Below, one piece after another: positions 51,961 through 61,692 of a DNA stretch of 64,000 nt. The position numbers and the translations under genes were made by a program. The stretch is from the NCBI GenBank assembly GCA_020250125.1, contig JADCEL010000054.1:1-64000 (forward strand), in the 5' to 3' direction. The DNA comes from Rhodobacter sp. Lineage in GTDB: Bacteria; Pseudomonadota; Alphaproteobacteria; Rhodobacterales; Rhodobacteraceae. Under the pieces are notes generated by a model. That model worked only from the letters and a program-made list of their open reading frames with translations. It was not told the origin of the DNA and ran no database searches. Positions within the stretch are counted from its first letter, which is position 1. The number at the start of each line of letters is the position of its first letter.

Positions 51961-52806
51961 ATGTTCCCCAGACCGATCCAGCAGGCATCGCCCGGCCTTC
52001 AATGGCTGTACCGCATAGCGCTGCCCATTGCGCTGCTTGTCTGGCTGTTCCCGCTGCTTGGGGTTGCCGTCACCTCGGTTCGGCCCGCCTCGGATCTGGC
52101 GCAGGGCAATTACTTTGGCATCCCGTCCTACCTTGCGTTCGAGAATTATGGCGATGTGTTCCGCAATACGCCGATGGGGCGCTACATCCTGAATTCCTTT
52201 GTCGTGACGATCCCCACCGTCATCGGTGCCGTCGCCCTTTCGCTGATGACAGGCTTTGCGCTGGCGATCTATCGATTCCGGTCGAACCTGTTCCTGTTCT
52301 TCCTGTTCGTCGCGGGCAATTTCGTGCCCTTCCAGATTCTGATGGTTCCGGTGCGCGACCTGACGCTGTCGTTCGGAATGTACAACACCTACTGGGGACT
52401 GATCCTGTTTCACATCGCCTTCCAGACCGGGTTCTGCACGCTGTTCATGCGCAACTTCATCAAGGCGCTTCCCTTCGAGCTGATCGAGGCCGCGCGGGTG
52501 GAAGGGGTCAGCGAAATGCGCATCTTCTGGTACATCGTTCTGCCGCTGATGCGCCCTGCCATTGCCGCCCTGTCGGTCCTGATCTTCACCTTCATCTGGA
52601 ACGACTTCTTCTGGGCCACGGTCCTGACCACCAGCCCGCAAACACAACCGATCACCGCAGGGCTGTCTTCGCTGAACGGCCAATGGGTGGCGGCCTGGCA
52701 TCTTGTTTCGGCCGGGTCGATCCTGGCAGCCCTGCCGCCGGTGGCGATGTTCTTCCTGATGCAGAAACACTTCATCGCGGGCCTGACGCTGGGAGCTGTG
52801 AAATGA
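51961..52806 (+). CDS. Sugar ABC transporter permease 2
   Basis: The 281-residue CUT1 inner-membrane permease has six membrane helices and the EAA loop IEAARVEGVSEMRIFWYIVLPLMRP. It begins three bases after permease 1 and overlaps the GH4 gene by four. It pairs with permease 1 to form the channel. Confidence 0.92.
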   Translation: MFPRPIQQASPGLQWLYRIALPIALLVWLFPLLGVAVTSVRPASDLAQGNYFGIPSYLAFENYGDVFRNTPMGRYILNSFVVTIPTVIGAVALSLMTGFALAIYRFRSNLFLFFLFVAGNFVPFQILMVPVRDLTLSFGMYNTYWGLILFHIAFQTGFCTLFMRNFIKALPFELIEAARVEGVSEMRIFWYIVLPLMRPAIAALSVLIFTFIWNDFFWATVLTTSPQTQPITAGLSSLNGQWVAAWHLVSAGSILAALPPVAMFFLMQKHFIAGLTLGAVK

Positions 52807-54158
52807 CGAAAATCGCCTTCATCGGCGCGGGATCGACCGTGTTCATGAAGAACATCGTGGGCGATGCGCTGCACCGGCCCGCCCTTTCCGGGGCGACCAT
52901 CGCCCTGATGGACATTGACGCAAAGCGGCTGGAGGAAAGCGCGCTGGTGGCGCGAAAGATGGTCGCCTCGCTGGGGGCATCGGCCAGGGTGGAAACCTGC
53001 ACCAGCCAGCGCGCGGCGCTGGACGGGGCGGATTTCGTGATCGCCGCCTTCCAGATCGGCGGGTACAGGCCCTGCACCGTCACCGATTTCGAGGTGCCAA
53101 AGGCCTACGGCCTGCGCCAGACCATTGCCGACACATTGGGGGTGGGGGGCATCATGCGCGGCCTGCGCACCGTGCCGCATCTGTGGAAAATCGCCGAAGA
53201 CATGGCGGCGGTCTGCCCCGATGCGCTGCTGCTGCAATATGTCAACCCGATGGCGATCAACACCTGGGCGCTGTCGGCGCGCTACCCCGCCCTGAAACAG
53301 GTGGGCCTGTGCCATTCGGTCCAGGGCACCGCCGCCGAACTGGCCCGCGATCTGGACATTCCCGAAGGCGACCTGCGCTACCGCGCCGCCGGGATCAACC
53401 ACATGGCGTTCTACCTGAATTTCGAGGCGCGCAATCCCGACGGCACCTTCCGCGACCTGTATCCGGCCCTGCGCGAGGGCTATCGCGCCGGGCGCATCCC
53501 GCTGGAGTCGTCGTGGAACCCGCGCTGCCCCAACCTGGTGCGGTATGAGGCGATGATGCACCTGGGCTGTTTCGTCACCGAAAGCTCCGAGCATTTCGCC
53601 GAATATGTGCCGTGGTTCATAAAAAAAGGCCGCCCCGATCTGATCGAACAGTTCCGCATCCCGCTGGATGAATACCCCAGGCGCTGCGAAGAACAGATCG
53701 CCCGCTGGGCCGCGCAGGCCGAAAGCTACCGCACGGCAGAGCGGATCGAGGTGGCGCAAAGCCACGAATATGCCGCCACGATCATGAATGCGGTCGTCAC
53801 CGGCGAACCGGCGGTGATCTATGGCAATGTGGCCAACCGGGGCTTCATCCCCCAGCTTCCCGAAGGCGCGGCGGTCGAGGTGCCCTGCCTGGTCGACGCG
53901 AATGGCATCCAGCCCACGGTTGTCACCGGCATCCCGCCCCAGCTTGTGGCGCTGATGCGCACCAACCTGAATGTGCAGGAACTGACCGTGGCCGCGCTGA
54001 TGGAAGAAAACCGCGAGCATGTCTATCACGCCGCCATGCTTGATCCGCATACGGCGGCAGAGCTTGACCTGCGCCAGATCCGCGCCCTTGTGGACGACCT
54101 GATTGCAGCGCATGACCAATGGTTGCCGGATTGGCTGCGCGCCCGCAAAGCCGCCTGA
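52803..54158 (+). CDS. GH4 family alpha-galactosidase/6-phospho-glycosidase (MelA-like)
   Basis: The 451-residue GH4 enzyme uses NAD+ and a divalent metal for redox-assisted glycoside cleavage. It has the N-terminal dinucleotide motif IAFIGAGSTVF, the metal-binding cysteine in LCHSVQGTA, and GINHMAFYL with the conserved histidine. It looks like the MelA/AglA group that acts on unphosphorylated alpha-galactosides or alpha-glucosides, which fits an ABC rather than a PTS importer. ATGA overlap with the permease gene. Confidence 0.9.
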   Translation: MTKIAFIGAGSTVFMKNIVGDALHRPALSGATIALMDIDAKRLEESALVARKMVASLGASARVETCTSQRAALDGADFVIAAFQIGGYRPCTVTDFEVPKAYGLRQTIADTLGVGGIMRGLRTVPHLWKIAEDMAAVCPDALLLQYVNPMAINTWALSARYPALKQVGLCHSVQGTAAELARDLDIPEGDLRYRAAGINHMAFYLNFEARNPDGTFRDLYPALREGYRAGRIPLESSWNPRCPNLVRYEAMMHLGCFVTESSEHFAEYVPWFIKKGRPDLIEQFRIPLDEYPRRCEEQIARWAAQAESYRTAERIEVAQSHEYAATIMNAVVTGEPAVIYGNVANRGFIPQLPEGAAVEVPCLVDANGIQPTVVTGIPPQLVALMRTNLNVQELTVAALMEENREHVYHAAMLDPHTAAELDLRQIRALVDDLIAAHDQWLPDWLRARKAA

Positions 54159-54228
54159 CCGTCACATTTCCTGTTCACAAATATCCCCGCTGGAGGCGCC
54201 GACGCTTCCACCACACCGAAGGCCCGAC

Positions 54229-54999
54229 ATGACAGACCAAGCCATCTTCCCCGATCTGAAAGGCAAATCCGTGTTCATCACCGGCGGGGGATCGGGGATT
54301 GGCGCGGCACTGACCGAAGGTTTTCTGCGCCAGGGGGCGAATGTGGCCTTCGTACAGCGCTCTGACGCGCGCCCCTTTTGTGACGCGATGGAACAGCGCA
54401 CCGGCAAGCGCCCGCTGTTTCTTGCCTGCGATGTCACGGATGTCGGGGCGATCCGCACTGCGGTCGCCGAAGCGGCGGCAGCGCAGGGGCCGATCACCGT
54501 CCTGGTCAACAACGCCGCCAACGACAAGCGGCATGACACCCTGGCGGTCACGGAAGAGTTCTGGGACTGGTCGATGGCCATCAACCTGAAAAGCTATTTC
54601 TTCACCGCACAGGCCGTTATCCCCGGCATGCAGGCCGCCGGCGGCGGGTCGATCATCAATTTCACCTCGATCAGCTACATGATGGGCAACGGCGGCTATC
54701 CCGCCTATACCTCGGCCAATTCCGGCATCAATGGTCTGACCCGCAGCCTGGCCCGCGATTTCGGGCCGGACCGCATCCGCGTCAATGCCATCGCCCCGGG
54801 ATGGGTGCTGACGCAAAAGCAGAAGGACCTTTGGGTCACGCCGGAAGGCCTGCAGGCGCATCTCGACCGGCAGTGCCTGAAGGATACCCTGGAACCCGAA
54901 GACATTGTCGGCGGTGTGCTGTTTCTTGCCTCCGCTGCCTCGCGCATGATGACCGGGCAATCGCTGGTGATCGACGGCGGCGTGGTGGTGACGGGATGA
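54229..54999 (+). CDS. Short-chain dehydrogenase/reductase
   Basis: The 256-residue SDR has the cofactor motif FITGGGSGIGAALTEGF, LVNNAANDK, catalytic serine region INFTSISYMMGNGGYPAYTSANSG (here the usual YxxxK reads YTSANSG, with N where K is expected), and INAIAPGWVLT. The catalytic lysine seems replaced. Place in the operon suggests oxidation of galactose or a galactose-derived lactone or acid, but the atypical active site makes the reaction uncertain. The ATG at 54229 is the family start. Confidence 0.82.
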   Translation: MTDQAIFPDLKGKSVFITGGGSGIGAALTEGFLRQGANVAFVQRSDARPFCDAMEQRTGKRPLFLACDVTDVGAIRTAVAEAAAAQGPITVLVNNAANDKRHDTLAVTEEFWDWSMAINLKSYFFTAQAVIPGMQAAGGGSIINFTSISYMMGNGGYPAYTSANSGINGLTRSLARDFGPDRIRVNAIAPGWVLTQKQKDLWVTPEGLQAHLDRQCLKDTLEPEDIVGGVLFLASAASRMMTGQSLVIDGGVVVTG

Positions 55000-55904
55000 T
55001 CCCGGCCGGGTGGATCGCCGTCGACTGGGGCACCACGCATCTGCGCGCCTATGCGATGGGTCCGGGCGGCATCTGCGCCGAGGCGTCGTCGGACGACGGC
55101 ATGGCAACACTGACGCGCGACGGCTATGAACCGGCACTGCTGCGGCTGGCCGGGGCATGGCTGGCACCGGGCCGGACCCTGCCGGTCTTTGCCTGCGGCA
55201 TGGTCGGCAGCCGCCAGGGCTGGCAGGAAGCGCCCTATCGCACCGTGCCCTGCCCGCCGCTGGATGCCGCCCGGCTGGTCGCGGTTCCGACGCGGGACAG
55301 CCGGATTGCCGTCCGGCTGGTGCCGGGGCTGAAACAGGCGCAGCCCGCCGATGTCATGCGCGGCGAGGAAACCCAGATCGCGGGGGCGCTGGCGCTGATG
55401 CCCGGATTCGACGGAGTGCTCTGCCTGCCCGGCACCCATTCCAAATGGGTGCAGGTCAGCGCGGGCGAGGTGGTCAGCTTTCAGACCTTCATGACGGGAG
55501 AGTTGTTTGCGCTGCTTTCGGCCCAGTCGGTTCTGCGCCATGGCATGGCGGCCGAGGGCTGGGACGACGCCGCCTTCGCCGCCGGGCTGTCCGAGACGCT
55601 GTCGCGCCCCGAACGCATCGGGGCCGGGCTGTTTGCGCTGCGGGCCGAAGGCCTGATCGCGGGGCTGAGTGCGCCTGCGGCCAGGGCGCGCCTGTCAGGA
55701 CTTCTCATCGGTCTGGAACTGGCCGGATCGCGGGCTTACTGGCTGGGCCAGCCGGTTGCCATCATCGGGGCAGACCGCTTGTCTGCCCTTTACGCACAGG
55801 CCCTGACGGCGCAGGGGGCATCGCCGCGCCTGCTGCCGGCACGCGATGCCGTCATCGCCGGGCTGACCGCCGTGCGGCGCGGTGCCATGGAGAACACCCG
55901 ATGA
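54996..55904 (+). CDS. dgoK: 2-dehydro-3-deoxygalactonokinase DgoK
   Basis: The enzyme phosphorylates 2-dehydro-3-deoxy-galactonate with ATP. The 302-residue protein has the DgoK N-terminus [29 protein letters not shown], the [11 protein letters not shown] segment and [13 protein letters not shown] overlaps the SDR stop and its own stop overlaps the aldolase ATG, so these three are tightly coupled. Confidence 0.93.
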   Translation: MIPAGWIAVDWGTTHLRAYAMGPGGICAEASSDDGMATLTRDGYEPALLRLAGAWLAPGRTLPVFACGMVGSRQGWQEAPYRTVPCPPLDAARLVAVPTRDSRIAVRLVPGLKQAQPADVMRGEETQIAGALALMPGFDGVLCLPGTHSKWVQVSAGEVVSFQTFMTGELFALLSAQSVLRHGMAAEGWDDAAFAAGLSETLSRPERIGAGLFALRAEGLIAGLSAPAARARLSGLLIGLELAGSRAYWLGQPVAIIGADRLSALYAQALTAQGASPRLLPARDAVIAGLTAVRRGAMENTR

Positions 55905-56506
55905 GCCGCAACCTGATCGCCATCCTGCGCGGGATCACCCCGGATGACGCCGAAGCCGTGACAGCCGCGCTGATCGATGCCGGGATCACCCGCATCGAGG
56001 TGCCGCTGAATTCCCCCGACCCCTGCCGCAGCATCGGCCTGATGGCCCGCAGCTTCGGGGCGCAGGCGACCATCGGCGCAGGCACGGTGCTGACGCCCCG
56101 CCAGGTGGCCGAGGTAAAGGCGGCAGGCGGGACGCTGATCGTCTCGCCGAACTGCGATCCGCAGGTGATCGCCGCCACGAAGACGGCGGCGATGCACAGC
56201 TATCCCGGCGTCCTGACACCGACGGAATGCTTTGCGGCCCTGGCCGCCGGTGCCGACGGGCTGAAGATATTCCCCGCCTTTCTGATGGGGTTCGATGGAT
56301 TGAAGGCGATCCGCGCGGTGTTGCCTGCCGGAACACGGGTCTTTGCCGTGGGCGGGGTGGGTGCTGCCAATTTTGCGGATTGGCGCAAGGCGGGCGCAGA
56401 CGGCTTTGGCATTGGAACCGCGCTGTACACGCCCGGACTGTCGGCAACGGACGTGTCCCATCGGGCCCGCGATCTTGTCGCGGCCTATGACGGGGCCTTT
56501 GGATGA
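55901..56506 (+). CDS. dgoA: 2-dehydro-3-deoxy-6-phosphogalactonate aldolase DgoA
   Basis: The 201-residue class I aldolase cleaves KDPGal to pyruvate and glyceraldehyde 3-phosphate. It has [13 protein letters not shown], the glutamate in [20 protein letters not shown], and the Schiff-base lysine in [11 protein letters not shown]. The sequence resembles KDPGal aldolases more than Eda. With dgoK it gives the lower half of the De Ley-Doudoroff galactose pathway. Galactonate dehydratase is not in the window. Confidence 0.92.
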   Translation: MSRNLIAILRGITPDDAEAVTAALIDAGITRIEVPLNSPDPCRSIGLMARSFGAQATIGAGTVLTPRQVAEVKAAGGTLIVSPNCDPQVIAATKTAAMHSYPGVLTPTECFAALAAGADGLKIFPAFLMGFDGLKAIRAVLPAGTRVFAVGGVGAANFADWRKAGADGFGIGTALYTPGLSATDVSHRARDLVAAYDGAFG

Positions 56507-56825
56507 CATCCGTTCCCGATGACCGCTGCCGCAAAGCGGCCGGGGGGCTGCCGTGGCGTTCGCGCCGCAACCGGCCCTTGCGGCCCAAAACGCCGGGCAA
56601 GGGTCTGCTGACGCGCTTCGACAGCGGCGCGCGGGTGCGGCATGTGCCGGGTGCCGCCGTCCGATCCTTCTGCCCTGTCGTTGGCAGGACTGGTCCTGCC
56701 ACCCTGATTGCAGCCATCGCCCCGCAGGGCAGGGCCGCCGCCGCCCGGCGGGCCGCACCCCGCGCCGGCATTGCCTTTGTCATTTCCGGCGTGGCACCGG
56801 GCCAGGCTGAACATCGGGGGATCCT
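56507..56825. other. Gap of 319 bases between dgoA and the GH42 gene
   Basis: An ORF (56503-56829) overlaps the dgoA stop but is arginine/alanine-rich in a way typical of chance frames, and I recognise no domain. I see no strong terminator. It may separate two transcription units or be eroded sequence. Confidence 0.4.
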
Positions 56826-58733
56826 GTGACATTCAAACGAACCCTTGGCGTCTGCTACTATCCCGAACACTGGGACGAGGCACAATGGGCCGGTGACGCC
56901 GCCCGCATGGCGGCCGTGGGCCTGACCTGGGTGCGCATCGGCGAATTCGCCTGGAGCCGGATGGAACCCGAGCCGGGCCGGCTGGACCTGGGCTGGCTGG
57001 ACCGGGCTATTGACACGCTGGGCAAGGCCGGGCTGAAGGTGGTGCTGGGCACGCCCACCGCGACGCCGCCGCGCTGGATGCTGGCGAAACACCCCGACAT
57101 GCTGGCGCTGGACCGCGATGGCAGGCCGCGTGGCTTTGGCTCTCGCAGGCATTACTGCTTCAGCCATCGCGGCTACCGGGCGGACTGTGCGCGGATCGTC
57201 ACGGTGCTGGCCGAACGCTATGGCCAAAATCCCCATATCGCCGCCTGGCAGACCGATAATGAATACGGCTGCCACGATACCGTGCTCAGCTTTTCCGCCG
57301 CCGCCCGCGATGCCTTCCGCGATTGGCTGGCGCAGAAGTATCAAAGCCCGCAGGCGCTGAACCGGGCCTGGGGCAACGTCTTCTGGTCGATGGAATATGC
57401 CGCTTTCGACGACATCGACCTGCCGAACCTGACCGTGACGGAACCGAACCCGGCCCATGTCATGGCTTACCGTCAGTTCGCCTCTGATGAGGTGGCCGCG
57501 TTCAACCGCCTGCAGACCGGGATCATCCGGCGGCACTCGCCCAGCCCCATCGCACACAACTACATGGGCAACGTGACCGAATTCGATCACTTCGCGGTCG
57601 GGGCCGATCTGGATATCGCCAGCTGGGACAGCTATCCGCTGGGGTTCCTGTCGGACCGTCTGGCGGTATCGCCCGAAGAAAAGCTGCGCCACCTGCGCCA
57701 GGGCGACCCCGACATGCAGGCGTTTCACCATGATCTGTACCGGGCCGTCGGCCGGGGCCGCTGGTGGATCATGGAACAGCAGCCCGGCCCGGTGAACTGG
57801 GCCCCCTGGAACGCCGATCCGCTTGCCGGCATGGCCCGGCTTTGGGCGTGGGAGGCCTTTGCCCACGGGGCAGAGGCGGTGTGCTATTTCCGCTGGCGCC
57901 AAGCCCCCTTTGCGCAGGAACAGATGCATGCGGGTCTGCTGCGCCCGGATTCCGTCGCGGCCCCCGCCCATGACGAAGCCGCACAGGTGGCCCGCGAACT
58001 GGCGGCCCTGCCCGATGTCGCCACCGGGCCTGCCCCGGTTGCCCTGGTGTTCGATTACAAAAGCGCCTGGGCCTGGGACACGCAGCCCCAGGGGCGCGAC
58101 TTCAGCTATTTCCGTCTGATGCTGGAGATGTACAAGGGCCTGCGCCGCCTTGGCCTGTCCATCGATATCCTGCCGCCGGACACGGCGGATCTTTCGCCCT
58201 ATGGGCTGGTCCTGGTTCCGGGCATGATGACCCTGCCCGACAGCCTGCTGGCAGCCTTGGCCCGGCATAGGGGCGTGGCGATGGTCGGCCCGCGCAGCAA
58301 TTCGCGCACGCCGGATTTTGCCATTCCGGTGCCCCTGCCCCCCAACCTGCCGGGGCTGGACTGCACGGTTGCGCGGGTGGAAAGCCTGCCGCCCGACGCT
58401 TGCGTTCCTCTGCAGGGGGGTGGCGCGTTCCGCCACTGGCGCGAAAAGCTGGAAGGTACGGCCACGGTGCTGGACCGCGCCGAAGATGGCGTACCCGCCC
58501 TGATGGATGCGGGCGGTCTGCGCTATCTGGGCGGATGGCCCGATGCCGTGGCGCTGGACCGCTACCTGCGCGATGCCTGTGACCGGGCCGGGATTGCAAC
58601 CGAACCGATGCCCGGCAGCCTGCGCTGCCGCGACAGCGGCGGGCGGCGGTTCTACTTCAACTACGGGCCCGTGCCGGTGACGCACCGCGGCACAACGCTT
58701 GGCCCCGCAGGCGTTCACTGGACGGAACTGTAG
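56826..58733 (+). CDS. GH42 family beta-galactosidase
   Basis: The 635-residue enzyme has the GH42 layout. The TIM barrel begins LGVCYYPEHWDEAQW; the acid/base glutamate is in AAWQTDNEYGCHDT; the nucleophile region is WIMEQQPGPVNWAPWN. A trimerisation domain follows (PVALVFDYKSAWAWDTQPQG). It starts with GTG after GGGGGATCCT. It lacks a signal peptide, so it hydrolyses imported beta-galactosides in the cytoplasm and feeds galactose to the dgo branch. Confidence 0.93.
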   Translation: MTFKRTLGVCYYPEHWDEAQWAGDAARMAAVGLTWVRIGEFAWSRMEPEPGRLDLGWLDRAIDTLGKAGLKVVLGTPTATPPRWMLAKHPDMLALDRDGRPRGFGSRRHYCFSHRGYRADCARIVTVLAERYGQNPHIAAWQTDNEYGCHDTVLSFSAAARDAFRDWLAQKYQSPQALNRAWGNVFWSMEYAAFDDIDLPNLTVTEPNPAHVMAYRQFASDEVAAFNRLQTGIIRRHSPSPIAHNYMGNVTEFDHFAVGADLDIASWDSYPLGFLSDRLAVSPEEKLRHLRQGDPDMQAFHHDLYRAVGRGRWWIMEQQPGPVNWAPWNADPLAGMARLWAWEAFAHGAEAVCYFRWRQAPFAQEQMHAGLLRPDSVAAPAHDEAAQVARELAALPDVATGPAPVALVFDYKSAWAWDTQPQGRDFSYFRLMLEMYKGLRRLGLSIDILPPDTADLSPYGLVLVPGMMTLPDSLLAALARHRGVAMVGPRSNSRTPDFAIPVPLPPNLPGLDCTVARVESLPPDACVPLQGGGAFRHWREKLEGTATVLDRAEDGVPALMDAGGLRYLGGWPDAVALDRYLRDACDRAGIATEPMPGSLRCRDSGGRRFYFNYGPVPVTHRGTTLGPAGVHWTEL

Positions 58734-58822
58734 GTCAGGAAAGATTTATTGACCGGTTTCTGTCACCAAAGCCTTGTCAGGGCCTGATACCCTGATGCCT
58801 GCCGCTTTGGGGGATACATGCC

Positions 58823-60501
58823 ATGCCGTTTCTGTCCTTGCCCTTTCGCCTGCGCTATGTCCCGCTGACCCTGGCCCTTGCAGGTGTCCTGGGCTTTGGT
58901 GCCCTGTGCCTTGCCTTTCCGGGCTGGGGCCTGTTCTACGCGCTTTTGTCGCTGGCCTGCCTGTTTCTGGCGGGTGTGGGCGTGCATGACCTGGTCCAGA
59001 CGCAGCACGCGGTTCTGCGCAACTATCCCATCGCCGGGCATCTGCGCTTTCTGCTGGAAGGGGTGCGCCCGGAAATCCGCCAGTATTTCTTTGAAGGTGA
59101 CAAGGATGGTGCGCCCTTTTCGCGCGACAAGCGGGCGCTTGTCTATCAGCGGGCAAAGCGCGCCCTGGACAAGCGGCCCTTCGGCACGCAGTACGATGTT
59201 TACGGTGATCAGTATGAATGGCTGCACCATTCCATCGCGCCCCGCCCGGTCAGTCCCGACCCCCACCGCGTGATCATCGGGCACAGCGGCCCCTGCACAC
59301 AGCCCTATTCGGCATCGGTCCTGAACATATCCGCGATGAGCTATGGTGCCCTGTCGGCCAATGCGGTGCGCGCGCTGAACCGGGGGCAAAGCTGGGCGGT
59401 TTTGCCCATGACACCGGCGAGGGCGGTGTTTCCCCCTGTCACCGCGAGGCGGGGGGCGATCTGATCTGGGAAATCGGATCGGGCTATTTCGGCTGCCGCA
59501 GGCCCGACGGCAGCTTCGACCCCGATCAGTTCGCCAAAGCCGCGTCGGACCCCCAGATCAAGATGGTGGAGTTGAAGCTGAGCCAGGGCGCAAAACCGGG
59601 CCACGGCGGCGTCCTGCCGGCGGCCAAGGTCACGGCGGAAATCGCGGCGATCCGGGGGGTGCCGATGGGCGAAGACTGTATATCCCCCGCCGCGCATTCC
59701 GCCTTTTCGACCCCGGTCGAACTGATGCAGTTCATCGCCCTGATGCGCGGGCTTTCGGGCGGCAAACCCGCCGGGTTCAAGCTGTGCGTCGGCCACCCTT
59801 GGGAGGTGATGGCGCTGTGCAAGGCGATGCTGGACACAGGGATTACCCCCGATTTCATCGTGGTGGACGGCAAGGAAGGCGGCACTGGTGCCGCCCCGCT
59901 GGAATTCATGGATCACATGGGCATGCCGCTGCGCGATGGCCTGAGCTTTGTCCACAATGCTCTGGTGGGTTGCGGGCTGCGCAATCGCCTGCGGCTGGGC
60001 GCATCCGGCAAGATTGTCAGTGCCTTTGACATGGCGCGCGTCATGGCCCTTGGCGCAGACTGGTGCAACGCGGCCCGCGGGTTCATGTTCGCGGTGGGCT
60101 GCATCCAGGCGCAGACCTGCCACACCGGCCTGTGCCCCACCGGCGTCACCGCGCAGGACCCGTACCGGCAGCGGGCCATCGTGGTGCCCGACAAGGCGGA
60201 ACGCGTGTTCAACTTCCACCGCAACACGGTGCAGGCGCTGGCCGAACTGGTGGCGGCGGCGGGGCTTGACCATCCGGGCCAGCTTGGCCCGCAGCATTTT
60301 CTGCGCCGGGGCGCCGCAGACCGGGTGGTCAGCTACGCCCAACAGTACGAAACGCTGGAACCCGGCCAGCTTCTTGCCGATCCCGGCAGTGCCGGACGCT
60401 TTGGCCAGGCATGGTCCCTTGCCCGGTCCCACAGCTTCGCAAGAGGCGATGGCGATGCCGGCCTGCGGGCCGGTCGCGTGCAGCCTGTCAGGGAACGATA
60501 A
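58823..60501 (+). pseudogene. Frameshifted FMN-binding glutamate synthase family gene
   Basis: The first frame (58823-about 59386) encodes two membrane helices and the start of the GltB-like barrel (SVLNISAMSYGALSANAVRALNRG). From there the sequence continues in another frame as AKLGGFAHDTGEGGVS and runs to 60501. That frame carries GGTGAAPLEFMDHMG and the cluster-ligand cysteines CIQAQTCHTGLCPTGV. Adding one G to the GGGGG run at 59382-59386 restores a single ORF of about 560 codons. Either the gene is inactive, slips at the run, or the base call is wrong. The family transfers electrons via FMN and an iron-sulfur cluster. Confidence 0.85.
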
Positions 60502-60520
60502 CCGGGGGCCGCGCCTTGAT

Positions 60521-60541
60521 CCGCAGGGGGTGCCCCTGCGG
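60521..60541 (+). terminator. Hairpin after the glutamate synthase-like gene
   Basis: CCGCAGGGG-GTG-CCCCTGCGG forms a 9-bp perfect stem 20 bases after the stop. The rest of the gap to 60815 has no gene. Confidence 0.65.
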
Positions 60542-60786
60542 CCGGTCCCGGAAAGGGTCTGACCCTTCGGCATCCGGGGATTCCGGGCGATGCCGGGGTA
60601 AAGGCCCTTTCGGACCTTCAGACAGGACGAAAGCTTGTCTCGCAGGGGCGGACCTGATGTTTCAGGGTCAGACCGATCAGCCGTCCTGTGTTCTTTCGGG
60701 TGGCTGGCGTTTGCTTGCGGCACTTGACGGCCCCGGTCTTGTCGCCGAAGCAGACCGCGCCGCAGGACCATGGCCCGGCGATGCGC

Positions 60787-60809
60787 GGGGGCCGGGGACA
60801 CCGGCCCCC
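60787..60809 (-). terminator. modA terminator hairpin
   Basis: GGGGGCCGG and CCGGCCCCC form a 9-bp stem with a five-base loop, seven bases beyond the modA stop on the minus strand. Confidence 0.65.
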
Positions 60810-60815
60810 CGGGCG

Positions 60816-61568
60816 TCAGTTGAGCGTGCGAAAGCCGGATTCCCTGAACCGCGCGGCGGCATTGTCCGATGACAGGGCCTGGAAGAATGCCCGGTCGGCC
60901 GCGTCGGAGGCACCGCGCAGCAATGCGGCCGGGTAGATGATTGGCGCATGGCTGTCTTCGGGAAAGGTGCCCACCACGGTCACATTGTCATCTGCCGCCG
61001 CATCGGTCGCATAGACGATGCCGAAAGGGGCCTCGCCCGCCGACACCAGGGCCAGGGCCGCGCGGGTGTTTTCGGATTGCGCCACGGCCCCTTCGACCGT
61101 CTTCCATACACCCAGGGCTTCCAGCGCGGCCTTGCCGTACTGGCCGGCGGGAACGGCATCCACCATCGCCATGGAAAGCTTTCCATCCCCCAGCAGCCCC
61201 GCAAGGTCAAATCCCGGCGTGATCGCAACGGCAGGCGCATCCTTGCCGCTGGCGATCAGCACCAGACTGTTTCCCAGCAGATCGCGGCGCGCCAGAACCA
61301 ATCCGCCCTTTTCGACCTCGTCCATCCAGTTGACGGCAGCCGAGATAAAGACATCGGCCGGTGCCCCTTGCAGGATCTGCCTGGCAAGCGCGTTCGAGCC
61401 GGCATAGCTGACCGTCACCTGATGGCCGGTGTCCGCCTGAAAGTCGGCGGCAACCGCATCCAGCGCGTTCTTCAGCGACGCGGCGGCAAACACGACCACC
61501 TCTTCAGCGGCGGCAGGTCTGGTCACAAGCAGCGCAATCAGCGCCACCATGGCAATACGGCGGGACAT
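60816..61568 (-). CDS. modA: Molybdate ABC transporter substrate-binding protein ModA
   Basis: The 250-residue periplasmic protein has a signal peptide (MVALIALLVTRPAAA) and the ModA core (VVVFAAASLKNALDAVAADF, VSYAGSNALARQI, ADVFISAAVNWMD, VPAGQYGKAALEALGVW, GIVYATDA). The ATG at 61568 follows GGAG at good spacing. modB and modC are not adjacent, so this is an orphan binding protein or the cluster is split. Confidence 0.92.
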   Translation of the reverse strand: MSRRIAMVALIALLVTRPAAAEEVVVFAAASLKNALDAVAADFQADTGHQVTVSYAGSNALARQILQGAPADVFISAAVNWMDEVEKGGLVLARRDLLGNSLVLIASGKDAPAVAITPGFDLAGLLGDGKLSMAMVDAVPAGQYGKAALEALGVWKTVEGAVAQSENTRAALALVSAGEAPFGIVYATDAAADDNVTVVGTFPEDSHAPIIYPAALLRGASDAADRAFFQALSSDNAAARFRESGFRTLN

Positions 61569-61652
61569 GGACACTCCCTTGAATATGTTTCAGCCAGAAC
61601 TTTCGGGACAGGGCACGTTCCGGCAGGACCGTCTTCCGGGGTGCCCGGCACC

Positions 61653-61680
61653 GGACCTGACGGTTGATGCCGTCGGGTCC
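61653..61680 (-). terminator. Hairpin downstream of the LYS9-type saccharopine dehydrogenase gene
   Basis: GGACCTGACGG and CCGTCGGGTCC pair over 11 positions, including one G-T pair, with a six-base loop. It sits 12 bases past the stop on the minus strand. Confidence 0.55.
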
Positions 61681-61692
61681 GGACCCCATCCC

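Noticed and set aside
56503-56829. 108-codon ORF after dgoA
   Set aside because: Its ATG overlaps the dgoA stop, which first looked like coupling, but the composition is that of a chance frame and no family is recognised.
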